A stretch of DNA of 50,951 bases from an uncultured Coriobacteriaceae bacterium (GCA_902780305.1 CACZFB010000022.1:1-50951); one strand, 5' to 3'; shown: positions 7,312-16,144, counted from the first letter of the stretch. Program-made: numbers and translations. Notes: generated from the letters alone by a model not told the origin.

Positions 7312-9372
7312 ATGGGAAAGATGATGCAGCTTAGCGACAAGACCGCAGCCGTCATTGTCACCTACAACCGCAAGGACCTGCTGCTGGAAAACCTGCGCTG
7401 TCTGGACGAGCAGACGGCGCGGGCGGCATGCGACATCATGGTAATCGACAACGCGAGCAGCGACGGCACCGGCGAGGCGCTGGCCCCGCTGGTCGCACGC
7501 GGCAAAATCTCCTACGTGAACACCGGCGCCAACCTGGGCGGAGCCGGCGGCTTTAGCTTTGGCATGAAGCGCGCGGCGGAGCTGGGCTACGGCTCCGTTT
7601 GGGTGATGGACGACGACTGCATGCCGGAACCGACCGCGCTGCAGGAGCTGCTGCTGGCGAGCGAGGCGCTCGAGGGAGACTACGGCTACCTGTGCAGCAA
7701 GGTGCTGTGGCGCGACGGGTCCGTAAGCGTGATGAACGTGCCGCGACGCACCGCCTTCCAGAACCTCGACATGGACCAAGCGGACGACGAGGTCCTCGTT
7801 CCCGTGGCCATGGCCAGCTTCGTCTCGCTGTTTGTGCCCACCGCCATCCTGCGGCGCTTTGGCCTGCCCATAAAGGAGTTCTTCCTGTGGACGGACGACT
7901 GGGAGTTTACGCGGCGCATCTCGCGCGAGCTGCCGTGTTACCTGGTGACCACCAGCGTGGTCAACCACAAGTCTGCCTGCAACATTGGCGCCAACGTCGT
8001 GACCGATGACGCCTCGCGCCTGGACCGCTTTCGCTACCTGTACCGCAACGACGTCGTGCTGTACCGCCGAGAGGGCGCTGGCGGGTTTTGCTACGAGGCC
8101 GCGCGCCTCACCACCCATGCGGCGCGCGTGCTGCTGCAGTCGCACGACAGTAAGCCGAAGCGCCTCGCGTCCATCGTAGGGGGCACGCGGGCAGGCCTGG
8201 GGTTCAATCCCCCCATCGAGTATCCGCGCCGGGACAGCGCGCAGACGACCCGCGTGCTGGAGCTCTTTGGCGAGCCCATCGGGTCCGGCGGGCAGGAGTC
8301 CTACGTGTTCAACCAACTCTCCCACATGGACCAAGATGGCCTGAGCTTCGACTGCCTCACGCCCTATACCTGCGAAAACGAGGACTGGCGGAGCTGGTTC
8401 GAGTCCATGGGCGGCTCCGTGTTCGAGCTGGGACTGCCGTTTAGGCCGGGATCCAGCCGAGAGCTGATTCGCGAGCCGCTGCGGGAGTTCTTGGCGCAGC
8501 ATGCCTACGACGTGGTGCACGTGCAGTCGGGCAGCACCACGGTTCTCTCCATCGCCTCGGCGGTGGCCAGCGACGCAGGCGTTCCCTTTGTGATGGCGCA
8601 CACGCACTCCGCGCATCGCCACATGACGGCCAAGAAGCGCGCCGTCCGGCTGGTTGCGTCGCACGAGATGCGCAAGGCCAACCTGCTGTGCGCGTGCTCG
8701 TCGAAGGCCGCGACGTCGATGTTTGCCCCTTCGCGCCAGCAGGACGTCAAAATCCTTAAGAACGGCATCGACGTGGAGCGCTTTGCCAGCGCCGCGGCAC
8801 GCAAAGACGAGCTGCGACGGGAGGCGGGCGTGGCCCCGGGCACGCTGGTGGTTGGCAACGTGGGCCGCCTCGCCGAAGAGAAGAACCACACCTTTGTGAT
8901 CGACGTCTTTCGCGAGGTGCTCGCAGCGCGGCCCGATGCCATGCTGTGGCTCGTGGGCGGCGGAGAGGAACAGGCGGCTATCGAGGCCAAGGTCGCCGCG
9001 TGCGGACTGGGCGATTCGGTGCGCCTGTGGGGCGTGCGGTCCGACGTGGAGCGGCTGCTGGCCTGCATGGACGTGTTTTTGTTCCCCTCGCTGTGGGAGG
9101 GCCTGGGCATCTCGCTGCTGGAGGCGCAGGCCGCTGGCGTTCCCTGTGTTGTCTCGGACTCCGTGCCCCACGAGGTGGAGGTGGCGCCGGACTACGTGAC
9201 GTGGCTCTCGCTCCAGCAGCCGGCCACGGCATGGGCGCAGGCGGTCCTCACCCAGGCCGGGCGGCGCAACACGCACCAGCTGGAGGACTTCCAGAGCAGC
9301 GGGTTTATGGTTCGCGAGAGTGCCGCGGAGCTGAGGGACGTGTATCTCTCGCATGTTCCCCAGCGCGCGTAG
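7312..9372 (+). CDS. Bifunctional glycosyltransferase: GT2 (GlfT2-like) fused to GT4
   Basis: Two complete glycosyltransferase domains lie in one 686-residue chain. Residues 1-300 are a GT2 enzyme of the galactofuranosyltransferase-like type: VIVTYNRKDLL, VIDNASSDGT, NLGGAGGFSFGM and the metal-binding VWVMDDDC, ending with the family-typical GLGFNPPIEY. From about residue 312 a GT4 domain starts as RVLELFGEPIGSGGQESYVF. It continues with NVGRLAEEKNH, a hydrophobic LWLVGGGEE strand, and the EX7E motif in EGLGISLLEAQAAGVP. The junction reads ACGACCCGC, one base from a start codon (ATG) at the place where a separate GT4 gene would begin. It would add two different sugars in sequence; their identities are unknown. 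Third gene of the export operon; starts at 7321 or 7324 are possible. Confidence 0.88.
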   Translation: MGKMMQLSDKTAAVIVTYNRKDLLLENLRCLDEQTARAACDIMVIDNASSDGTGEALAPLVARGKISYVNTGANLGGAGGFSFGMKRAAELGYGSVWVMDDDCMPEPTALQELLLASEALEGDYGYLCSKVLWRDGSVSVMNVPRRTAFQNLDMDQADDEVLVPVAMASFVSLFVPTAILRRFGLPIKEFFLWTDDWEFTRRISRELPCYLVTTSVVNHKSACNIGANVVTDDASRLDRFRYLYRNDVVLYRREGAGGFCYEAARLTTHAARVLLQSHDSKPKRLASIVGGTRAGLGFNPPIEYPRRDSAQTTRVLELFGEPIGSGGQESYVFNQLSHMDQDGLSFDCLTPYTCENEDWRSWFESMGGSVFELGLPFRPGSSRELIREPLREFLAQHAYDVVHVQSGSTTVLSIASAVASDAGVPFVMAHTHSAHRHMTAKKRAVRLVASHEMRKANLLCACSSKAATSMFAPSRQQDVKILKNGIDVERFASAAARKDELRREAGVAPGTLVVGNVGRLAEEKNHTFVIDVFREVLAARPDAMLWLVGGGEEQAAIEAKVAACGLGDSVRLWGVRSDVERLLACMDVFLFPSLWEGLGISLLEAQAAGVPCVVSDSVPHEVEVAPDYVTWLSLQQPATAWAQAVLTQAGRRNTHQLEDFQSSGFMVRESAAELRDVYLSHVPQRA

Positions 9373-9397
9373 GCGTAGCGAGGGGCGTGCGAACACC

Positions 9398-10231
9398 ATG
9401 AGAAGCGAGATGGCACCCGTGGATGGCAAGCTGACGGTCGTGGTCGCGGCGCACAAGCCGTATTGGATGCCCGGTGACGACGCGTACCTCCCCGTTTGGG
9501 TGAACGCCGCGCGCAACGGCGCGAGCGTGCCCGACGGCTGGGCACGCGACGACGCGGGCGGCGCGGGCGCGGCGGACGGCGCGGGCGACCACATCAGCGA
9601 GAAGAACGCCGGCTTCTGCGAGCTCACGGCCCTATATTGGGCGTGGAAGCACCTCGACGCGGACTGGCTGGGTCTCGCCCACTACCGCCGCCACTTTGCC
9701 ACGTCACGCTCGCGCGACGTCCACGGACGCGTGGCCACGGGCGCCGATCTTGCCAACACGCTGGCGAAGGCGCCCATCATCCTGCCCAAACGGCGCCACT
9801 ACTATGTAGAGACAAACTACTCGCAGTACGTGCACGCCCATCACGAGCAGGACCTCACGACGACCCGGGCCATTCTGGCTGAGTCGCATCCCGACTACCT
9901 GGCCGCCTACGACGCGAGCTTGAGGCGCCGGTCGGGACACCGGTTTAACATGTTCGTGATGCGCCGCGACTATGCCGACGAGTATTGCGCCTGGCTCTTT
10001 GACGTGCTGTTCGAGTTGGAGCGGCGACTGGACATGAGCACCTACGGCGACTACGACCGGCGCGTGTTCGGCTTTGTGGGTGAGCGCCTTATGGACCCGT
10101 GGATTCAAACCCGCATGCTGCCCTACGTCGAGCTGCCCGTGGTCAACCTGGAGAGCCAGCATTGGCTAAGGAAGGGCACGAACTTCCTCGCGCGCAAGGT
10201 TACGGGCGGCAGGCTGGGCAACCAACATTAG
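9398..10231 (+). CDS. DUF4422 domain glycosyltransferase
   Basis: A 277-residue DUF4422 protein, a family found in capsule and exopolysaccharide loci and thought to be glycosyltransferases. The complete family pattern is present: VVVAAHKPYWMPGDDAYLPV near the N-terminus, HISEKNAGFCELTALYWAWK, LGLAHYRRHF, ILPKRRHYYVETN, RFNMFVMRR and a C-terminal HWLRKGTNF. It shows which parts are missing from the DUF4422 half fused to the 3330-5375 transferase. An alanine/glycine/aspartate-rich insert lies between the two N-terminal motifs. ATG 9398 is chosen because conserved sequence starts about 15 residues later; 9410 is an alternative. It sits 25 bases after the GT2-GT4 gene in the same operon. Confidence 0.85.
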   Translation: MRSEMAPVDGKLTVVVAAHKPYWMPGDDAYLPVWVNAARNGASVPDGWARDDAGGAGAADGAGDHISEKNAGFCELTALYWAWKHLDADWLGLAHYRRHFATSRSRDVHGRVATGADLANTLAKAPIILPKRRHYYVETNYSQYVHAHHEQDLTTTRAILAESHPDYLAAYDASLRRRSGHRFNMFVMRRDYADEYCAWLFDVLFELERRLDMSTYGDYDRRVFGFVGERLMDPWIQTRMLPYVELPVVNLESQHWLRKGTNFLARKVTGGRLGNQH

Positions 10232-10267
10232 CGCCAAGATGGCAGACGGCTGAGTTGGAGTAGCGTT

Positions 10268-11362
10268 ATGACCTGGTATTACGCATACGAGCAGGATCCG
10301 AGCGACGTGGGCGCGCGCAACGCGGGCGGCAAGGCGCGCGCGGACATTTGCGCCATCCTTGCGGGCATGGGCATGCGTGCGCTCGACGTGCCTGTGATCG
10401 CGAACCGCGACCAAGGCGGTGCCAGGGCCAAGCTCGCCGCGCACCACGCCATGGCAGGGCGCTGGCAAGAGGCCGTCTCGGGACTTGCGGAGGGCGACGG
10501 ACTCATCGTGCAGCTTCCCGCCGTGGGGCACACGCTGTTCTTTGGCCGGGTCATTAAAGCGCTGCGGCGCAGGCGCATACCGCTGATCCTGCTGGTGCAC
10601 GACCTCGACACGCTGCGACTGGCGCTGCGCCAGGAGGCCTCGCTGGGCGAGCGGACGCGCATCCAGCGTGAGGAGGCGACGGCCTTCTCGTACGCCGCCG
10701 CCACGATCGTGCACAACCGGCATATGGCCAAGGCAATACACGAGGCACTGGGGTATCCGATGGAGCGAATGGTCTCTCTGGAGCTGTTCGACTACCTGGC
10801 GCCCGGCTTTGCGCCCGACGAGCGGCAGATGCCCGAGCGCGACACCGTGGTCGTGGCGGGCAACCTTACGGCGCAGAAGGCCGGCTACCTGTACGAGCTT
10901 CCCGATGACGTGCGATTCGACCTGTTTGGCTTGGGGCTCGAAGAGGGACGCGTGGGTGCCAACGTGGCCTACCACGGCTCTTTTGAGGCCGACGTCCTAC
11001 CCGCGCAACTCGGCGGACGGTACGGTCTGGTGTGGGACGGGCCGAGTGCCGTCACCTGCACCGATGCCTACGGAGAATACCTTCGGATCAACAACCCGCA
11101 CAAGACGTCGCTCTATCTGGCTTCGGGGCTGCCCGTGGTCGTGTGGGATCAGGCGGCCATCGCCGACGTGGTGCGCGAGCGTGGCGTGGGCGTATGCGTC
11201 GCGAGCCTGGACGAGCTCGCCGAGCGTCTGGCCGCGGTGAGTGAGTCTGAGTATCGGCAGATGCGCGAGCGGGCATGCCACGTGGGCGCCGAGCTTCGGG
11301 ACGGTGCGTTTACCAAGCGTGCCGTTGCGCGCGCGATCGATGGGGCCAATCAGTGGGGGTAA
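10268..11362 (+). CDS. Gtf3/WbbI-like glycosyltransferase (GT-B fold)
   Basis: A 364-residue transferase resembling the Gtf3 / beta-1,6-galactofuranosyltransferase WbbI group. An N-terminal half has GGKARADICAILAGMG and IPLILLVHDLDTLR, a conserved motif of the group. A C-terminal half has VAGNLTAQKAGYL, LVWDGPS and the donor-site segment NNPHKTSLYLASGLPVVVW. Last gene of the operon starting at 5507; GGAG lies eight bases before the ATG. Its TAA stop sits exactly in the loop of a palindrome (GGGGGTAACCCC), so terminator and coding end overlap. Together with the GlfT2-like domain upstream it hints at galactofuranose in the polymer, but the sugar cannot be fixed from sequence. Confidence 0.8.
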   Translation: MTWYYAYEQDPSDVGARNAGGKARADICAILAGMGMRALDVPVIANRDQGGARAKLAAHHAMAGRWQEAVSGLAEGDGLIVQLPAVGHTLFFGRVIKALRRRRIPLILLVHDLDTLRLALRQEASLGERTRIQREEATAFSYAAATIVHNRHMAKAIHEALGYPMERMVSLELFDYLAPGFAPDERQMPERDTVVVAGNLTAQKAGYLYELPDDVRFDLFGLGLEEGRVGANVAYHGSFEADVLPAQLGGRYGLVWDGPSAVTCTDAYGEYLRINNPHKTSLYLASGLPVVVWDQAAIADVVRERGVGVCVASLDELAERLAAVSESEYRQMRERACHVGAELRDGAFTKRAVARAIDGANQWG

Positions 11363-11373
11363 CCCCTATTGGC
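11344..11373 (+). terminator. Hairpin at the end of the glycan export operon
   Basis: GCCAAT ... GGGG GTAA CCCC ... ATTGGC forms a stem around the stop codon of the 10268 gene. There is no strong T-run. The core GGGGGTAACCCCTATTG also occurs in reverse orientation near 20548-20566, where it is read through by map. Confidence 0.6.
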
Positions 11374-11428
11374 TGGTCGCATGCGATCTATCGAAGGGAG
11401 TTACCCTCGCTTATAGGCCATACGCACC

Positions 11429-12106
11429 TTACCGGCCCGTGCGACCAACGATAGCGCCAAACGTGCCAAAGAAGATACGGGCATCCAGCGAGGCGCTCAC
11501 GTTGCGCACGTAGTACAGCTCCATCTCCTGACGCTCCCCCGACTCCCACGTGGCGTCGTTGCGGGCAAACGCCTGCCAGTACCCCGTAATGCCCTGCCGC
11601 ACCGAAAGAATCTCGTCCACCTCGTCGCCATACCACTCGAGCTCGACGCGGGTTACGGGGCGAGGGCCCACCACCGACATCTGCCCAAGCAGCACGTTTA
11701 TAAACTGCGGCAGCTCGTCGAGCGAGGTTCTGCGCAGGAACTGGCCGATCCTGGTAACGCGCGGGTCGTCCATCACCTTGTGCTCGGTGTTCCACTCCGC
11801 CATCTGCTCGGGGGTAAAGTAGCGCTCCATGTTATTCTCGGCATCGGCGTACATCGTGCGCAGCTTGAGCATGCGAAAAGGCTTGCCGTTCTTGCCCACG
11901 CGCTCCTGACGGAACATGGGCAGGCCATGAGACTCAATGCTGATGGCAATGCACACGACGAACACGGGAATGGCGGCAATAACGATGATGAACAGGGAGG
12001 CAAGAATGTCCAGGACGCGCTTGAAGAACTTGTAGGCACCCGGATCCTTGCGCGCATGGGTAGGTCCAAGTGCCGTTTGGTTAGCCACGGGGCCATCCCA
12101 GCGCAT
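11429..12106 (-). CDS. Undecaprenyl-phosphate sugar-1-phosphate transferase (short form)
   Basis: A 225-residue Bac_transf (PF02397) enzyme. It has one N-terminal membrane hairpin (FKRVLDILASLFIIVIAAIP) and the cytoplasmic catalytic domain, with ERVGKNGKPFRMLKLRTM, LRRTSLDELPQFINVLLGQMS, VVGPRPVT and QGITGYWQAFAR. It would start a glycan by moving a hexose-1-phosphate (often galactose or glucose) from UDP-sugar to undecaprenyl phosphate. Its C-terminus is complete, unlike the fused homologue at 3330-5375, so it may be the working initiator. ATG 12106 is used; TTG 12115 is possible and neither has a clear ribosome site. It is convergent with the export operon and divergent from the polymerase. 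Confidence 0.9.
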   Translation of the reverse strand: MRWDGPVANQTALGPTHARKDPGAYKFFKRVLDILASLFIIVIAAIPVFVVCIAISIESHGLPMFRQERVGKNGKPFRMLKLRTMYADAENNMERYFTPEQMAEWNTEHKVMDDPRVTRIGQFLRRTSLDELPQFINVLLGQMSVVGPRPVTRVELEWYGDEVDEILSVRQGITGYWQAFARNDATWESGERQEMELYYVRNVSASLDARIFFGTFGAIVGRTGR

Positions 12107-12272
12107 GGGCGGCAAAAACGCAATATGGTGTGCCGCTAGCTCGATGACCGATCATATGGCCCGTATCCTCCAGAACACAGCATGGTCCATTCAACAGTGT
12201 TTGTATCGTATGATAACCCCTCGGCGTAGTCAAACGCACCCGGACGGCAACACGAGTACCACACGGAGCCAA

Positions 12273-12293
12273 GTTACTATTCACGGGTTGGCC
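12273..12293 (+). repeat. Dispersed 21-base repeat
   Basis: GTTACTATTCACGGG followed by TTGGCC recurs at 20509-20529 with two changes (GTTACTGTTCACGGG, TCGGCC). Here it immediately precedes the long hairpin; at 20.5 kb it is read as part of map. Confidence 0.6.
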
Positions 12294-12295
12294 GT

Positions 12296-12379
12296 GTGCT
12301 GTCCGCTTGGGAAGAAGTACCTTTTGGCCATCTAGCGCAGCCGATGGCCAAAAGGCACGGGTTCCCAAGCGGACAGCAC
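12296..12379. repeat. Long hairpin between divergent sugar transferase and polymerase genes
   Basis: Outer arms of about 18 bases (GTGCTGTCCGCTTGGGAA / TTCCCAAGCGGACAGCAC) and inner arms of 12 bases (CTTTTGGCCATC / GATGGCCAAAAG) are separated by 7-base internal loops, with a 10-base apical loop. It lies in the 369-base intergenic stretch 12107-12475, where I see no gene. It could be a mobile palindrome or a bidirectional structure limiting read-through. Confidence 0.75.
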
Positions 12380-12415
12380 CCATCGACTGGCCATCCCTCC
12401 GCAGTCACAGCACAT

Positions 12416-12424
12416 TGTTATACT
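12416..12424 (+). promoter_or_regulatory. Probable extended -10 promoter of the polymerase gene
   Basis: TGTTATACT matches an extended -10 box (TGnTATAAT) about 52 bases before the start codon. The -35 region is poor, as is common with extended -10 promoters. Confidence 0.45.
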
Positions 12425-12475
12425 GGTGTCGTTTGACCCTTACGAGGGTCCATCGCCGTCGTTCGGGAGGTCACC

Positions 12476-13870
12476 ATGGGTTCTGTGTTGCTGTTCGCGC
12501 TGCTCCTTGGGCTGCTGTGCGCCAGCTACGTGCTGTTCGATCGCAGAATCGACAGCCCCGCCTTCGTCTTTGTGCTCTTCTTCGCACTCTCCATTGGCAG
12601 CGGGCTGCTCAACTACGTGCCCTATGAGTTCGACCTGCATCCCAACACGGTAGGGCTCATTGGCGGCGGTGCGGCCATCTTTGTAGCGGTGGCATGGAGC
12701 GTGCGTCTGGTCTGGCGCAAGCGTATTGCCGCGGCAACGATTGACGGCGCTCAGGGCGACGCGGACGACGACCCGCTGATTGCCGAGCCGCTGCACGTTC
12801 CCGTGGTGTTCTACGTGCTGGGGCTTTTGCTCGCCTGCGGCACGGCCTGGGTCATGCTCAAGAGCTACACCGAGCTCTCGATCGCGCACGGCGGGCCCAC
12901 CGACCTGCTGGGCGTGATGCGGGAGTACGACAAGCTCGCCAAGTTCAGCGACGTGGACGTCTCCATCCGCGGCATTCCGGGGCACATCATCGCCATCGGC
13001 GACGGCGCATACTATATTTGGGCGTATCTCTTTGCGCAAAACCTCAACGCCCGACGCCGCACCATCAACTGGTCGGCCTTGCTCATTATGGTCGTCACCA
13101 TGGCCTACACGCTCCTCTCGGGCGAGCGAAACGGCATTATCCTACGTCTTCTGGCGTTTGCCTTTATGTACCTCAACTTTTGGTATCGGCGTCGCCGCAC
13201 GACGGGTCGCCCCAACGTGCGCGTCTTTGCGGCCATCGCGATCGTTATCGTGGTGGGCATGCTCGCCTTTAGGCCCATGCTGGCGCTGATGGGCAGGGGC
13301 TACGACAACAAGTATTCACTGTCCGAGTACGTCTCGCGCTACCTGGGGGCGCCCGTTAAGAACCTAGACATGTACCTCAACGACGAGCTGCCGCACCCCA
13401 TTACCGTGAAGTCCGAGCGCTGGGGCGAGCAGACCTTTGCGGTGGCCTACGCGTCGCTGGACCACTGGGCCGGGCACGACGCACGCAAAAAGTGGAACGA
13501 CTGGCAGCCGTTCCAGGAGCTCAACGGCCGCAAGTTGGGCAATGTGTACACCATCTACTACACGTTTGCGTTCGACTGGGGCTATGCTGGTGCGCTGGTC
13601 GCCACCGCGGTGCTGGCCGCGCTCAGCGAACTGTGCTTCTTGCTGTCGTGCACGCGGCGCGTGCTGGGCAACGGCGCCATCAAGACGTCGGTGCTCGTGT
13701 ACGGCATCGTGGGATACGGCCTGTGCTTCTGTTTCTTCCTCAACTTTGTGGTAAAGGCCGTGGTCAACACGGGGTTCGTGCGCATGGCGGCAACGTGGCT
13801 GTTGGCCAGCTTCGTGCTGAAGTTCGTCAACGAGCGCCTGGCGGCAGGTGCCGAGCGCGCGGAGGACTAG
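12476..13870 (+). CDS. Wzy-like oligosaccharide repeat-unit polymerase
   Basis: A 464-residue protein with about ten to twelve hydrophobic spans and one large extracytoplasmic loop (about residues 280-360: YDNKYSLSEYVSRYLG to ELNGRKLGNVYTIYYTF). This matches the O-antigen/EPS polymerase layout (O-ag_pol_Wzy type). The loop holds GAPVKNLDMYLN and the LGNVYTIYYTFAFDWGY segment typical of these proteins. Wzy enzymes join lipid-linked repeat units on the outer face of the membrane. GGGAGG lies six bases before the ATG. No flippase (Wzx) gene is visible in this window, so the partner may be outside it, or the ABC exporter may serve a separate polymer. Confidence 0.8.
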   Translation: MGSVLLFALLLGLLCASYVLFDRRIDSPAFVFVLFFALSIGSGLLNYVPYEFDLHPNTVGLIGGGAAIFVAVAWSVRLVWRKRIAAATIDGAQGDADDDPLIAEPLHVPVVFYVLGLLLACGTAWVMLKSYTELSIAHGGPTDLLGVMREYDKLAKFSDVDVSIRGIPGHIIAIGDGAYYIWAYLFAQNLNARRRTINWSALLIMVVTMAYTLLSGERNGIILRLLAFAFMYLNFWYRRRRTTGRPNVRVFAAIAIVIVVGMLAFRPMLALMGRGYDNKYSLSEYVSRYLGAPVKNLDMYLNDELPHPITVKSERWGEQTFAVAYASLDHWAGHDARKKWNDWQPFQELNGRKLGNVYTIYYTFAFDWGYAGALVATAVLAALSELCFLLSCTRRVLGNGAIKTSVLVYGIVGYGLCFCFFLNFVVKAVVNTGFVRMAATWLLASFVLKFVNERLAAGAERAED

Positions 13871-13871
13871 C

Positions 13872-13944
13872 GACGGGCTGGCGGGCTGGCGGGCGCAGGT
13901 CGCGGCGGATGCCGGTCGTGACGGGCTGGCGGGCTGGCGGGCGC
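13872..13944. repeat. Two 25-base direct repeats between convergent genes
   Basis: The unit starting GACGGGCTGGCGGGCTGGCG occurs at 13872-13896 and 13920-13944, 48 bases apart, and is itself built of tandem GGCTGGCG steps. It fills nearly the whole gap between the polymerase and the GT2 gene. Confidence 0.7.
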
Positions 13945-15023
13945 TAGCGCCGCGCCTTGAGCGTGGCGAACATCTTGGTGTTGTGCGACTTTACAAACGA
14001 TATAATCCGGCCCTCGTGATAGGCGAGCTGGGCGTTTTTGCTCTTTATGGGCATGAGCATGGTGCGCATCATGCGTGAGCGCGGCTGGGCCAGCTCCACG
14101 GCCAGCTGGGCGCGATCGGTGCTTATCATGTTGTCGATGAGCGAGACCTTCTCGGAGGCCGAGAGCTCGCAGGAGGGGTTGCACACGTTCTCGATGCAGC
14201 CAATGAGGCGCTCCACGTAGCGGCGCTGCACGACCTCCATACTCACCGGATCCCCGTCCAGACCCCAGTGGCGGTAGAGGTCCAGCATCCAGCCGTGCTC
14301 CTCCTCGCGCTTCTCGTACATGTCGGGGCGCCAACGGGCCGTCTCGGACTCCTCGCGCTGGCGAATAAAGTGGTAGTACGCCTGGTCGGTAACGCCCACG
14401 CGCTCCACATCGCGAATGTAGTCCAGCACGAACGGGAAGTCGTCCCAAAACGTGTTGCGAAAGCGGATGCCAAGGCGCTCGATGCGCTCGCGCACAAAGA
14501 GCTTGTTCCACGGGGTGTAGAGGAGGTTCTGGTCGAACAGCTCGGCCGCGGCCACGCGGAACTCGTGCTGCGTGGGATATATGGCCGCCGGGCAGCTCTT
14601 CTTCTCGGTTGAGTGCTCGCCGTTCTTGCCGAAGTAGGTCTCGATGTAGAAGCCGGCGATGGCGAGGTCCAAGTAGTTGTTCTCGGCAAGCTCGACCAGG
14701 TCGAGTAGCATGGACGGCTCGGCCCAATCGTCGGCGTCCATAAAGAACACGTACTTGCCGCGCGCATGGTTCAGCGCCAGGTTACGCGCCGCCGGGGCGC
14801 CGCCGTTTTGCGGGTGGAAGTCCACGATACGCAAGTCGTGACGGGTAAGCCGGCGCACGACGTCGCCCGTGCGGTCGGTTGAGCCGTCGTCCACCACCAG
14901 AATCTCGATGTCGGTGAGGGTTTGGCGCTGGACGCTTTCCACGGCACGCTGCACGTAATCCTCCACGTTGTACGCGGGGATGATCACCGAGACCATGGGG
15001 TAACTCTTTACTCCAACCGGCAT
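13944..15023 (-). CDS. GT2 family glycosyltransferase
   Basis: A 359-residue inverting glycosyltransferase with the GT-A fold. VSVIIPAYNVEDYVQRAVES and ILVVDDGSTDRTGDV form the nucleotide-binding part. GGAPAARNLALNHARGKYVFF leads to the metal-binding DADDW near residue 98. Downstream, PWNKLFVRERI and WDDFPF are typical of enzymes that extend capsule or teichoic acid glycans. The C-terminal 100 residues are charged and without a domain I recognise. It faces the polymerase gene and has ATG 15023. Acceptor and sugar are unknown. Confidence 0.88.
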   Translation of the reverse strand: MPVGVKSYPMVSVIIPAYNVEDYVQRAVESVQRQTLTDIEILVVDDGSTDRTGDVVRRLTRHDLRIVDFHPQNGGAPAARNLALNHARGKYVFFMDADDWAEPSMLLDLVELAENNYLDLAIAGFYIETYFGKNGEHSTEKKSCPAAIYPTQHEFRVAAAELFDQNLLYTPWNKLFVRERIERLGIRFRNTFWDDFPFVLDYIRDVERVGVTDQAYYHFIRQREESETARWRPDMYEKREEEHGWMLDLYRHWGLDGDPVSMEVVQRRYVERLIGCIENVCNPSCELSASEKVSLIDNMISTDRAQLAVELAQPRSRMMRTMLMPIKSKNAQLAYHEGRIISFVKSHNTKMFATLKARR

Positions 15024-15158
15024 GCGTGCGCGCCTTCCACCAAACCAAACTGACCACAGAACACAATATCAGGTGACGCGGTTGGGCTTGTAGAGAGACC
15101 GTGGAGGTCGCGGGAATTCAGCAGAATCACACGTTGGCACGAACCGCGCCCCGCCGCT

Positions 15159-15243
15159 GGACAAAAGGGACAGTCCCCTTTGTCCAGGGGACTGTCCCTT
15201 GTGTCCAGGGGACTGTCCCCTTTGTCCAGGGGACTGTCCCTCC
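15159..15243. repeat. REP block 1 (downstream of RAYT)
   Basis: Palindromic GGGACAGTCCC/GGGGACTGTCCC units repeat about every 21 bases, separated by TTGTCC or GTGTCC, starting with GGACAAAAGGGACAGTCCCC. Similar blocks in the same orientation lie at 16082-16144 and 16998-17060, so the transposase gene is bracketed. Confidence 0.9.
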
Positions 15244-15264
15244 ACTACAGTCTGGAATGCTTAA

Positions 15265-16014
15265 CTACGCATCGGTAAGGTCGCTGTATACCGTCGAGCG
15301 AGAGACACCACTGAGACGAGCGATCTCGGTCGCTGAGAAACCGCGCTGCTCCATGAGGCGCACGCGCTTTCTTCTCTCTCCGTAGGGCAGCGTACGGAGC
15401 TTGGCGGGATCCCCGATGACCGACTGAGCAACGGTCGCAAGCTCGTCGGTGGTCTGATGCTGCGTGAGCTGGCTGCCAGGAAACGGATTGGCACGCAGGG
15501 GCTCCTGCAAGCTGAATGCGATGAACCCCTTGCGACCGCCCAACATATCCAAAATGAGGTCGGTGTCCGTTATGCCCTTGTGTCCCAAGTAGTCTTGCAC
15601 GCTGCTCCACGGATAGTCCAACGCTTCGCAGATACCCGCCGCAGCAGGATTGGCATGAATATAACGCATGGCATACAAGAGATACGCCTCGTTCTCTACT
15701 GGCTCGCTCCAATAGCGGTTCTTGAACACGTGCCCAGTACGGTTCATCCTTCTTTGAAAGTACCAGGCATAACGCTCGTTCAACTGCTTCATGGCCTTGG
15801 CCAGACAGAGCTGCTTGTCCTCCAACAGGAAGTGCGCGTGGTTGCTCATAAAACAGTATGCGCGGATGAGCAGGGGAAGTTCGTCGCGAACTCTGCCAAG
15901 TTCGTTGAGATAGAATTCGCGATCGGCGTTGTCGAAGAAGAGGGTCTTGTCTGCCTCTCCCTTAGTGACGACGTGGTAAAAACCGGACTTTGCGATTTTC
16001 CTAGCGCTACGCAC
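15265..16014 (-). CDS. REP-associated tyrosine transposase (RAYT, Y1/IS200-like)
   Basis: A 249-residue single-strand transposase of the TnpA_REP group. The HUH motif is HAH (residues 59-61, in CFMSNHAHFLL). The catalytic tyrosine is one of those in NERYAWYFQRR, followed by TGHVFKNRYW and YIHANPAAAGICEALDYPWSS, all typical of RAYTs. The C-terminal 30 residues (GFSATEIARLSGVSRSTVY) form a helix-turn-helix, an add-on seen in some RAYTs. The start is GTG 16014 after a GGAGAAAGGGGGG site. REP blocks lie 22 bases beyond its stop and 68 bases before its start, the arrangement expected when a RAYT cuts and disperses its own REPs. It appears intact. Confidence 0.92.
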   Translation of the reverse strand: MRSARKIAKSGFYHVVTKGEADKTLFFDNADREFYLNELGRVRDELPLLIRAYCFMSNHAHFLLEDKQLCLAKAMKQLNERYAWYFQRRMNRTGHVFKNRYWSEPVENEAYLLYAMRYIHANPAAAGICEALDYPWSSVQDYLGHKGITDTDLILDMLGGRKGFIAFSLQEPLRANPFPGSQLTQHQTTDELATVAQSVIGDPAKLRTLPYGERRKRVRLMEQRGFSATEIARLSGVSRSTVYSDLTDA

Positions 16015-16081
16015 TGGCCCCCCTTTCTCCGTTGCCTATGGGTCGGGCTATTATAGCAGCTCGAACGCGAGGACCCCCGCT

Positions 16082-16144
16082 GGACAAAAGGGACAGTCCC
16101 CTGTGTCCAGGGGACTGTCCCTTGTGTCCAGGGGACAGTCCCCG
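16082..16144. repeat. REP block 2 (between RAYT and truA)
   Basis: Three palindromic units of the GGGACAGTCCCC / GGGGACTGTCCC type. It begins with the same GGACAAAAGGGACAGTCCCC as the other blocks. Its last base directly touches the truA stop codon. Confidence 0.9.

Noticed and set aside
7258..9627. 789-residue open frame on the minus strand
   Set aside because: It is antisense to the GT2-GT4 gene and full of His/Arg/Ala runs with no domain; a codon-bias shadow.
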